Positions 58,701-64,000 of a DNA stretch of 64,000 bases are shown here, piece by piece; the first letter of the stretch is position 1; each line of letters begins with the position of its first letter. The position numbers were made by a program, and so were the translations under genes. The stretch covers positions 49,717,670 through 49,781,669 of the forward strand of contig OZ025248.1 of assembly GCA_964019135.1 (NCBI GenBank). The letters run 5' to 3'. The notes below the pieces were generated by a model. The model had not been told where the DNA came from, searched no databases, and saw only the letters and a program-made list of their open reading frames with translations. Source of the DNA: Arenicola marina. Its lineage: Eukaryota; Annelida; Polychaeta; Arenicolidae.

Positions 58701-61700
58701 GGTCAATACCACTAGTGCTAATGCTTATTGTTGACTTTTACATACCGACGTTAAATAAAACTTGATCTTATCTTTAACATTATACATTATTCCAACCGAC
58801 ATGTACATATAATGTTAGTTTAAATGTAGTTGTGGGTTCGAACCAAGCAGACATAGCAATGCTGTGGCGTGCGTCACATCTCGATCATCAGTATCCCCGC
58901 AAGTCACGTGACCCGCCTGAGCCGTAATAAATAAACATGGCAAGGAGGTCTAAAGGAAACGGCATTCATATATAGTAATCATATCATCATCTGATCTTCA
59001 TCCTCGTCGCATGGCGAAGGTCAAGGTCGATCATCGATTGTGTAAATACTGACTCGAATAGTTCCGGTGGCAGCTTGGTGTAGTTCTTCGGGAGGTCTCC
59101 CATGGAGAGGGGCGCCTTCCAGTTCATCAGCATCAAGATATTGATGATCAGGCTCAGCACTATCACCACATAGTTCCACCAGTTCCTGTGACATAATGCA
59201 AGCTAGTCACAGCTGCAAATATCGACCTGCCCCACATTTTCCAATCACGAATAAGCAAAACTTAATATTTAAATGCTGCTATAGTGAGCGTTCATTGATT
59301 TTATATGCGGCGCATAATAACAGAAATTTAGGTACATTACAGCAACAAATACAATATGTAATATTATATTCAATAATTATATTAATATAGTACCTCATAA
59401 ATTTAATACAAACTCAAATTCCAATTTGATAATAACAATTTACTTTGCAGGTACCATGCAATTTATTAGTAACAGTGCATTTACGGGTGCAGTGTTTTTA
59501 TGGCTACGACTGGAAGCCGGCTTATCCGCTTCTGGTTTCACATGGGATTCATTAGAAAACAGCCGAATTGAGGATTGACTATTTCACTTGATCCAGCATC
59601 GTATACGAAGGCGTTCTGTTCATACAGGCATGAGATGACAGTCTTGTTACTAGTGTCACAGAGCAATGGCGATTACCATCTCTTAGTGAGGAAGGCGGCC
59701 AAGAAGTTTGACAGAATCCTTCTCTGGTAGTAGATGTCCTGCAGGATGTCCTTGGACCACATCATCAGGTCCCGGATCTTGTTGCTAGGCGACGATCGGT
59801 CGACGCTCCATTTCAACTTCTCGCGCACCTCGTCTCGCAAAACGTTCTGTTGTGGAATACAATTACAGTCACAAATGTAAATAAATATAAATAAAAAGAT
59901 GCAGATGTCCTCGAACGAGTGGTTGTTGTCCAGGGGCCGTTTTCATAATCACCACTTAGGCTACGCCACTAACGCTATGTGGAAGATTTGTCGAGCGATT
60001 ATCGGGCTCAAAACACATAAGTAGTCATACAAGAAGTAAAATTTCTGAATTAGAAAGTGCCAGAATTATATTGATGAGGAGTTTTTAATCATGAGCACCA
60101 CCACAACGAGCTGGTGAGGCTAAGACGATAATGTACTTTTCGTGCGTAACTTACGAGGGGATTATGAATACGGCCCCAGGGCCCTATACCGGCTAAACAG
60201 CTGAGCGCCCCACATTGCTGTAGATCACCATTATAACGGCTACACAGCTGAGCGCCCAACCTTGCTGTAGATTACCGTTATAACGGCTACACAGCTGAGC
60301 GCCCCACCTTGCTGCAGACTACCGTTATAACGGCTACACAGCTGAGCGCCCCACCTTGCTGTAGATTACCGTTATAACGGCTACACAGCTGAGCGCCCCA
60401 CCTTGCTGTAGATAACCGTTATAACGGCTACACAGCTGAGCGCCCCACCTTGCTGTAGATTACCGTTATAACGGCTACACATCTGAGCGCCCCACCTTAC
60501 TGCAGATTACCGTTATAACGGCTACACAGCTGAGCGCCCCACCTTGCTGTAGATTACCATTATAACGGTCACACAGCTGAGCGCCCCACCTTGCGGTAGA
60601 TTACCGTTATAACGGCTACACAGCTGAGCGCCCCACCTTGCTGTAGATTACCGTTATAACGGCTACACAGCTGAGCGCCTAACCTAGCTGTAGATTACCG
60701 TTATAACGGCTACACAGCTGAGCGCCACACCTTACTGTAGATTACCGTTATAACGGCTACACAGCTGAGGGCCCCACCTTGCGGTAGATTACGGTTATAA
60801 CGGCTACATTGCTCAGTGCCCCACCTTGCTGTAGATTACTGTTATAACGGCTACACAGCTGAGCGCCCCACCTTGCTGCAGATTACCGTTATAACGGCTA
60901 CACAGCTGAGCGCCCCACCTTGCTGCAGATTACCGTTATAACGGCTACACAGCTGAGCGCCCACCTTTCTGTAGATTACAGTTATACCGGCTGCACAGCT
61001 CAGCGTCCCACCTTGTTGTGGATTACCGTTATAACGGCTACACAGCTGAGCGCCCCACCTTGCTGTAGATTACCATTATAACGGCTACACAGCTGAGCGC
61101 CCCACCTTGCTGTAGATTACCGTTATAACGGCTAGACAGCTGAGCGCCCCACCTTGCTGTAGATTACCATTATAACGGCTACACAGCTGAGCGCCCCACC
61201 TCGCTGTAGATCACCGTTATAACGGCTACACAGCTGAGCGCCCCACCTTGCTGTTGATTACCGTTATAACGGCTACACAGATCAGCGCCCCATCTTAATT
61301 GCTGTTGATTACCGTTATAATGGCTGCACAGATCAGCGTCCCACCTTGCTGTAGATTACCGTTATAACGGCTACACAGATCAGCGCCCCACCTTGCTGTA
61401 GATTACCGTTATAACGGCTACATTGGTCAGCGGCCCACCTGGCTGTGTATGACCGTTATAACGGCTACATTGGTCAGCGGCCCACCTTGTTGCGGACCCG
61501 GAAGTTGATCTTCTGGAGGCAGTCGTCCTTCAGCACCTCGATGGACATACAGTTCTTCTGGTAATAGTGAAAGGCCTTCGTCTGTTCAGGAGTGATGTTC
61601 ATATCTGAGGGTAAGAATATCATACATTTTGAAATGTGGCTGTGTTTCGGCAAATGCTAATATAAAATAATTGTGTGAATACACTTAATATTGCGAATGA

Positions 61701-63565
61701 AAATAAACTAATCTGGGGTATGGATGACGATCAACCACGATATGTTATCCAGGATTAAAATCTTCTCCTATCCTATCTTATGCGTCGGTGAACCATGTAA
61801 GCGATAATGGGGATTATAATATGTTGTACAAGATTGGTAATTGTCGGGACTGGACACCGCCCCCCTCCCGCCAAAGGTAGCTTACCTTCCTCGGACAGCT
61901 TGGGGTCGATATCGTAGAACCTGGCCAGCAGCAGGTAGTAAGTGAAGCCAAGCTGCATCAGCGTCTCCTTCATGCCCGGTCTATTCGCCTCCTGTCACAA
62001 CCGCAACGATATCCCCCATTATCAATCAACCACTAGATCGTATGTGGAATACAAATATTACTAGTACCAATTTATTCACAAATAAAACAGATGCTAACTT
62101 AATGCTGAAGTAAATCCCACGCGGAAATGATACATGATGACAAGAGATTGCCATTCGTTAGGATTTTCTAGGAGCGCGTTATGTTAATTTAGTTTTGAGG
62201 GGGGTGGGGGGCGGGGTGTACTGACCACCACTTCCTTCATGTACTTGCTGCCCTCGCGCGCCAGTGTCTTGGCGGACTGGATGGCACCTTTCAGGTTTCT
62301 AAGGTTACCACGACTCAGCAACTGGTCCAATCGGGGCTTCTCCACCTTAAGGGGTCAACCAAGGGTCAAGGTCAAGGGCGGGCTAGTAAAGAACCCTCCA
62401 TATAGGAACAGTTTATAAAAAAATAAAGAAAGTTTCTCTCAATAAAAAAAATATTTATACATATTTATACTCAGGGGGCATGGATATTTTAGTCTGTATT
62501 GATTTTATCGTTTATAATTTCGACCATTATAATGTAATATTGTCCACCAAAACTTCCATAAAAAGTATCATAAGAAGTGTATGTCGGGATAGTCGTCTAA
62601 ATTGGTGTAGTCCATGGGTCCCAAAAAAACGCAGCACTGAAACACGAAAATTACTAACAAAATTATATCGCCATAACTTCACTATACCTGGTGAAGTTCG
62701 AAGCACTTCCCCATCACCCGGTAGAGGGCCTCCTTGTCAATGGTGTCCTTTACTTCCTGTAGAGAATGTGTCACGATATCCGGTCACTTGCATTAATTAA
62801 ATATCACACCGGGCTTAGTTTTAATTAATAGCTGCATAATGAATTATAATTAATGTATTTTGCAATTTTGCAATGATTTATAATATCTAGATTAAGCTAC
62901 ATTTATTGCCCTCAAGCATTGAAGCGCAAAAGAATTATAGCGAAATCGGCAATAATATATTCTGTGATTAATCTGGTTTTTTCGTTACCCTGGCGACGGC
63001 GAGCTCATGGGGACCATTTTCCTCGATCATGGCATACATGAGATTGCCGATAGTCTGACGGAGTTCCAACACCTGGAGCGGATGTTACACAAATATACGC
63101 ATATTTAACGATATGTTGCCATGATTCATATAAATGATTGTAGTCGTCCTTGCAAATCACACCAAGATGAAAGAAATGAGAACGTATTTAATTGCATGTA
63201 GCTGGATTTCGATTTATGCATTAGCCATAACGAGCAGCAACAGAGTTCGTAAAAAAAATACTAAGATTTTTTCGTTGAAAAAAAATTTGTTATGTGAATA
63301 CTAGTGCTGTTACCTTTTCCGGCGGACACCCATCGAACTCTCCAGCTCGCAGGATAAAGTTAATGTAGTCGACAACCTTGTGAGTGAGGATGACGGTGCG
63401 GTTGTCTTGGTTACCGGAGGAGAACTCGTTGAGGGTGCTGAAGAGCTGGATAACGAGGTCGATAGTCTTGTCGGTGATGTTGGAGTAGACCATGTTGAGG
63501 AAGGATGTCGTCTCGGCCACGATGTTAAAGGACTTGATGTTGTCCGGCTGGTCCCGCAGGTAATC
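49548..63565 (-). CDS. ITPR-like: Intracellular Ca2+-release channel of the IP3R/RyR superfamily, C-terminal 762 codons (17 exons; 5' end outside window)
   Basis: Exons, in order of transcription: 63314-63565, 62989-63072, 62688-62756, 62226-62345, 61886-61991, 61486-61604, 59677-59846, 59054-59185, 58276-58431, 53762-53867, 53008-53131, 52425-52600, 51890-52042, 50926-51003, 50528-50647, 49930-50067, 49548-49733. All introns are GT-AG and every phase matches. Residues of this partial product: 1-135 RIH-associated helical region; 251-307 pre-membrane domain; S1 about 312-327, S2 362-387, S3 429-449, S4 453-476, S5 481-505, pore 519-535, S6 554-580; zinc finger C600, C603, H620, H625; helical tail 656-748. 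Family members release Ca2+ from the endoplasmic reticulum as tetramers. The pre-membrane and tail parts look IP3R-like; S2-S5 and the acidic linker look equally RyR-like. It could be a divergent IP3 receptor or a third clade. Confidence 0.88.
49930..50067 (-). CDS. Channel exon 16: cytosolic tail
   Basis: 46 codons, phase 0/0, between CTTATTTCAG and GAG-GTAACG. LRQEHYDFFPLNRALSLTTM matches the ERNLDWFPRMRAMSL motif near the IP3 receptor C terminus. It is followed by a helix with coiled-coil potential (KIDDLLHHVLALVHKQKEE), as in the IP3 receptor tail. Confidence 0.92.
50528..50647 (-). CDS. Channel exon 15: second half of the zinc finger
   Basis: 40 codons, phase 0/0, between GTATGTCAG and CTG-GTAGGT. 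HHVKQEHNMWAYIFFLIHL completes the finger: spacing C-x2-C-x16-H-x4-H is identical to that of IP3 receptors (HIKEEHNMWHY). The following DDTKANDYTALDLFVSQL corresponds to the D-TEYTGPESYV segment. Confidence 0.93.
50926..51003 (-). CDS. Channel exon 14: first half of the C-terminal zinc finger
   Basis: 26 codons, phase 0/0, between TCTCGCTGACAG and CAG-GTTAGT. It encodes DTCFICSRKSYDFE, the CFIC knuckle conserved in all IP3 and ryanodine receptors after S6. The acceptor CAG-TGG lies at the edge of a 43-bp tandem array whose units repeat the same CAG-TGG. Confidence 0.93.
51000..51183. repeat. 43-bp minisatellite at the exon 14 acceptor, about 4 copies
   Basis: CAGTGTGGCG words start at 51031, 51074, 51117 and 51160, exactly 43 bp apart. 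Units contain CACTGACGTCAGTG, a 14-bp perfect palindrome with a full CRE (TGACGTCA). In gene orientation each unit reads CTGACGTCAG-TGG, mirroring the real acceptor CTGACAG-TGGACG. A diverged copy lies near 51420. Confidence 0.9.
51632..51954. repeat. 107-bp tandem triplication of the S6 exon 3' end with its donor
   Basis: Three donor-bearing copies with exon ends at 51676, 51783 and 51890 (steps of 107 bp). The most upstream in gene order (51890) is the real exon. The other two (51676-51740, 51783-51847) repeat 65 bp of exon plus about 42 bp of intron. They read IGLNVIFGIIVDTFSKLRDL and IGLNIGFDIIVETFSELRDL, each followed by K and GTGAGT, without stops. Their upstream edge (GGAG-CC) would not join in phase with exon 12. 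Confidence 0.92.
51890..52042 (-). CDS. Channel exon 13: S6 gate helix
   Basis: 51 codons, phase 0/0, between CATAACAAG and AAG-GTGAGT. IYQISFFIFITTIGLNIIFG, then IIVDTFSELRDLK matches the S6 helix of the superfamily: NLIFGVIIDTFADLR in IP3 receptors and IIQGLIIDAFGELRD in ryanodine receptors. The DTF-ELRD ending mixes both. Two extra partial copies of its 3' half plus donor follow downstream at 51783-51847 and 51676-51740. Confidence 0.93.
52425..52600 (-). CDS. Channel exon 12: S5, pore helix and selectivity filter
   Basis: 176 nt (2 nt plus 58 codons) between GTTGCTAG and GAG-GTGAGA. S5 is SLLWVAILGVIIFYLYSLVG, then FAFF; the luminal turret is very short (RNAFDPRSNLYC); the pore helix TLWQCTVTVIRYGL aligns with TLLMCIVTVLSHGL. 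The filter then reads LGDYDE instead of the GGGVGD/GGGIGD shared by IP3 and ryanodine receptors: about five residues are missing between the conserved GL and GD. A G homopolymer interrupts the pyrimidine tract of the acceptor. Confidence 0.92.
53008..53131 (-). CDS. Channel exon 11: S3 end and S4
   Basis: 124 nt (41 codons plus 1 nt) between TTCCTTGCAG and AACG-GTGAGA. VFFAMSLAGSLSNSYFFAFH, then LLNIV...VIQAVTQNG aligns with FL--LL---HE-FYSLLLFDLV...VIKSVTRNG of IP3 receptors and with SLLGHYNNFFFAAHLLDI...SSVTHNG of ryanodine receptors. The VT-NG word just before S5 is conserved in both families. Confidence 0.92.
53225..53570. repeat. Degenerate 39-45-bp repeat with CRE-like sites
   Basis: Seven or so diverged units around GAAGTGACGTCATGATTAAA followed by ACATCACCTAGTGATATG, within the intron between exons 10 and 11. 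Several copies keep the TGACGTCA palindrome and a CACCTAGTG core. Confidence 0.8.
53762..53867 (-). CDS. Channel exon 10: acidic linker and start of S3
   Basis: 106 nt (1 nt plus 35 codons) between GTTACCCAG and CTACCTG-GTAGGT. It carries the acidic stretch DDEGEEEE and then HFFSLRTFFYL, which begins S3. Position and acidity recall the long acidic S2-S3 linker of ryanodine receptors, much shortened. The last bases and donor (TTCTACCTG-GTAGGT) are duplicated 87 bp downstream. Confidence 0.82.
54005..58278. repeat. 28-bp minisatellite in the S2-S3 intron, about 150 copies
   Basis: Unit AAGCGGCTGGGGCCTGGGGT plus ATGGAGGT (28 bp). Sub-blocks differ: 54.0-54.96 kb has GGTCAGCGG with CTGGAGTATGG; 55.0-57.1 kb has GGTAAGCGG with frequent GTGTGG; 57.2-57.5 kb has CTAGGAACTGGGG; 57.6-58.27 kb has GAGATAAACGG. 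As 28 is one more than a multiple of 3, a frame cycles through all three phases of the unit; none contains a stop on the gene strand, so proline-rich frames up to 691 codons arise (AAYLHTPGPSRLPP-like). These are by-products of the repeat. Confidence 0.97.
58276..58431 (-). CDS. Channel exon 9: S2 (donor opens the 28-bp array)
   Basis: 156 nt between TTTCCCCGCAG and CTCCG-GTACGT. The translation has YIPAVRILGISHNVAAFLVL, then LSYFL (S2), close to the ALRCLSLLHTLVAFLCIIGY S2 of ryanodine receptors. The first 28 nt spanning the donor align with the 28-bp monomer of the intronic array (about 20 of 28 identical, CCCCAGGCCCCAG perfect). If the intron is not removed, the frame stays open for about 235 further codons inside the array. 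Confidence 0.9.
58432..59053. other. Intron between exons 8 and 9
   Basis: Unique intron sequence; a diverged GTGGCGTGCGTCACAT segment near 58863 resembles the core of the 43-bp array unit. No additional exon recognised. Confidence 0.55.
59054..59185 (-). CDS. Channel exon 8: S1 and luminal loop
   Basis: 132 nt between GTGACATCACAG-type context (ATGTCACAG) and TTCGA-GTCAGT. NYVVIVLSLIINILMLM is the first membrane segment. The following LSMGDLPKNYTKLPPELF is a short loop with an NYT glycosylation sequon. The GTCAGT donor was chosen over the nearby GTATTT because only it gives the phase needed by exon 9. Confidence 0.85.
59186..59676. other. Intron between exons 7 and 8
   Basis: AT-rich unique intron with ATTA-rich stretches at 59340-59410; no repeat or additional exon recognised. 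Confidence 0.6.
59677..59846 (-). CDS. Channel exon 7: pre-membrane domain
   Basis: 170 nt (56 codons plus 2 nt) between TTCCACAACAG and ATG-GTAATC. LRDEVREKLKWSVDRSSPSN, then KIRDLMMWSKDILQDIYYQRR aligns well with the [20 protein letters not shown] and KINDFF-RSEDLFNEMNWQKK stretch of IP3 receptors immediately before S1. This is the clearest IP3R-like segment. Confidence 0.9.
59960..60178 (+). repeat. Dispersed repeat, copy 2 of a pair (intronic)
   Basis: Counterpart of 17490-17710, in the same plus orientation, lying in the intron between channel exons 6 and 7 immediately left of the 47-bp array. Shared words include CGATTATCGG, CATGAGCA, CTTTTCGTGCG and ATACGGCC. Confidence 0.55.
60183..61492. 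repeat. 47-bp minisatellite starting at the exon 6 donor, about 28 copies
   Basis: Unit ACGGCTACACAGCTGAGCGC, then CCCACCTTGCTGTAGATTAC and CGTTATA (47 bp). It includes CCGTTATAACGG, a 12-bp perfect palindrome, and CAGCTG. In gene orientation each unit reads CTACAG-CAAG-GTGGGG: an acceptor-like AG, four bases, then a donor. The unit at 61486 is the real exon 6 junction. Confidence 0.96.
61486..61604 (-). CDS. Channel exon 6 (donor is the first monomer of a 47-bp array)
   Basis: 119 nt (2 nt plus 39 codons) between TTACCCTCAG and CAACAAG-GTGGGC. AFHYYQKNCMSIEVLKDD aligns with the ALEFYAKHTAQIEIVR block of IP3 receptors, a strong family marker. The donor and last 7 exon bases (CAACAAG) recur as CAGCAAG-GTGGGG in nearly every unit of the adjoining 47-bp minisatellite, so the intron opens with dozens of near-copies of its own 5' splice site. 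Confidence 0.88.
61886..61991 (-). CDS. Channel exon 5
   Basis: 106 nt (35 codons plus 1 nt) between GGTTGTGACAG and GAAG-GTAAGC. MKETLMQLGFTYYLLLARFYDIDPKL corresponds to the IYILAHQLARHNKEL-type helix of IP3 receptors just before the YY/FY block in the next exon. Confidence 0.8.
62226..62345 (-). CDS. Channel exon 4
   Basis: 40 codons, phase 0/0, between CTTAAG and GTG-GTCAGT. It encodes a basic helical segment (RLDQLLSRGNLRNLKGAIQ...AREGSKYMKEVV). The acceptor has a weak pyrimidine tract, but frame and phase fit both neighbours. No specific motif; probably a linker helix in the cytosolic domain. Confidence 0.7.
62346..62687. other. Intron between exons 3 and 4
   Basis: AT-rich intron, no repeat recognised. 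A 106-codon plus-strand frame (62480-62800) overlaps exon 4's neighbour antisense and is a shadow. Confidence 0.6.
62688..62756 (-). CDS. Channel exon 3
   Basis: 23 codons, phase 0/0, between TCTCTACAG and CAG-GTATAG. It encodes the amphipathic helix EVKDTIDKEALYRVMGKCFE, continuing the helical bundle. It occupies the place of the VEVIKKAY/ILKFFDMFL helix of the two known families. Confidence 0.8.
62989..63072 (-). CDS. Channel exon 2
   Basis: 28 codons, phase 0/0, between CGCTCCAG and AGG-GTAACG. VLELRQTIGNLMYAMIEENG aligns with the VLELKNNASKLLLAIMES-type helix after the RIH-associated core in IP3 receptors and with the LLDLQKDMVVMLLSLLEGN helix of ryanodine receptors. Confidence 0.85.
63314..63565 (-). 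CDS. Channel exon 1 (in window): RIH-associated region
   Basis: 84 codons, phase 0 at both ends, between CTCTCCCAG and AAG-GTAACA. The translation begins DYLRDQPDNIKSFNIVAET, matching the conserved (F/Y)LR-Q--N-K--N(L/I)-(A/C)ET block that opens the RIH-associated domain of IP3 receptors and ryanodine receptors. It continues with VIQLFSTLNEFSSGNQDN, which aligns with the LTE(Y)-QGPC--NQ block. The QGPC motif itself is replaced by SSG. Upstream exons are beyond the window. Confidence 0.88.
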
Positions 63566-64000
63566 CTGGGAGAGCGGCGAGAGACAAGGGAGGCTGGAGC
63601 GATGGGCTAGGTAGATATGGAGGACATTTATGTGGGCAGGAGGGATTGGAGGAGGGGGAGGCCGGATTGTATAGTCAAGTTGGTATTAAGAGTACGCCTG
63701 ACAAAACGAGAGGACAGAGGAGGGGGGAGGCTGGAGTGTAGGGTCAAGTTGGTCCTGGAGGTAACCATGTATAAAGGATGAAAAGGGGAAGGGGGGTGGG
63801 GGGAGGGGGCTGGAGGCAAAGTCAAGTTGATATTAAATGTAATCATGAGGAAAGAAGGGAACGGGGAGGGGGGGGGGGAGGCTGGAATCAAGTTGGTATT
63901 AAATGTAATCACGAGGAAAGAAGGGAACGGGGGATGGGGGGGGGGCTGGAGTCAAGTTGATATTAAATGTAATCATGAGAAAAGTAGGGGGACGGGGGAG
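63560..64000. repeat. Purine-rich 63-79-bp degenerate array at the exon 1 acceptor
   Basis: GTCAAGTTGG-type words occur at about 63674, 63742, 63821, 63888 and 63951, each preceded by a GGAGGCTGGA word and a long purine tract, and mostly followed by GTAATC. The real acceptor region has the same order: GTAATC (first six exon bases on the complementary strand), a purine tract and GGAGGCTGGAGC. The array continues past the right edge. Confidence 0.7.

Overview
The window is nuclear DNA from an animal, most likely a marine invertebrate. It has small exons with GT-AG introns, only fragments of LINE and SINE elements, and more than 40% of its length in tandem repeats. The minisatellite load, the TGACCTTGACC-bearing dispersed repeats, the GC-rich third codon positions and minisatellites sitting on exon-intron junctions would all fit a lancelet (amphioxus). 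A mollusc, hemichordate or other marine invertebrate cannot be excluded from sequence alone.

Layout, left to right. 1-710: broken LINE reverse-transcriptase fragment (minus strand). 1.17-7.44 kb: 91-bp satellite, about 69 copies, with a CACGTG in almost every monomer. 7.4-28 kb: accessory DNA with a CTA-type minisatellite (8.57-9.39), an inverted-repeat pair (11.05/12.91), a small MITE (13.8), a 39-bp array open in three frames (14.6-15.6), a LINE zinc-binding tail (16.9-17.35), a dispersed repeat family rich in nuclear-receptor half-sites (18.8-22.2), a tRNA-derived SINE (23.65-23.81), an OB-fold exon (23.88-24.10), a 51-bp array (24.4-24.7), a perfect 40-bp hairpin (25.16) and a palindromic CCATGG array (26.2-26.5). 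28.0-38.9 kb: a second, unrelated satellite of 91 bp (with an 89-bp variant), about 119 copies, with a GC box per monomer. 38.9-39.6 kb: a minisatellite-bearing mobile element and a second copy of the SINE. 40.4-49.58 kb: 37-bp satellite, about 247 copies, with a CCAAT box per monomer and large internal duplications.

The one confidently recognised gene lies on the minus strand from 63565 to 49548. It is the C-terminal 762 codons, in 17 exons, of a divergent intracellular calcium-release channel of the IP3 receptor/ryanodine receptor superfamily. All 16 splice phases join consistently. The exons encode the RIH-associated region, six membrane segments, the pore, the C2H2 zinc finger of the C-terminal linker and a terminal helical tail. 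The 5' part lies beyond the right edge.

The most striking feature is that this gene's exon boundaries have been turned into tandem repeats one by one: a 47-bp array at the exon 6 donor, a 28-bp array at the exon 9 donor, a 2-copy duplication at the exon 10 donor, a 107-bp triplication of the pore-helix exon 13 end, a 43-bp array at the exon 14 acceptor, a purine-rich array at the exon 1 acceptor, and the 37-bp satellite that supplies the last codons and stop codon of exon 17. The channel pore also lacks the usual GGG(V/I)GD filter spacing.
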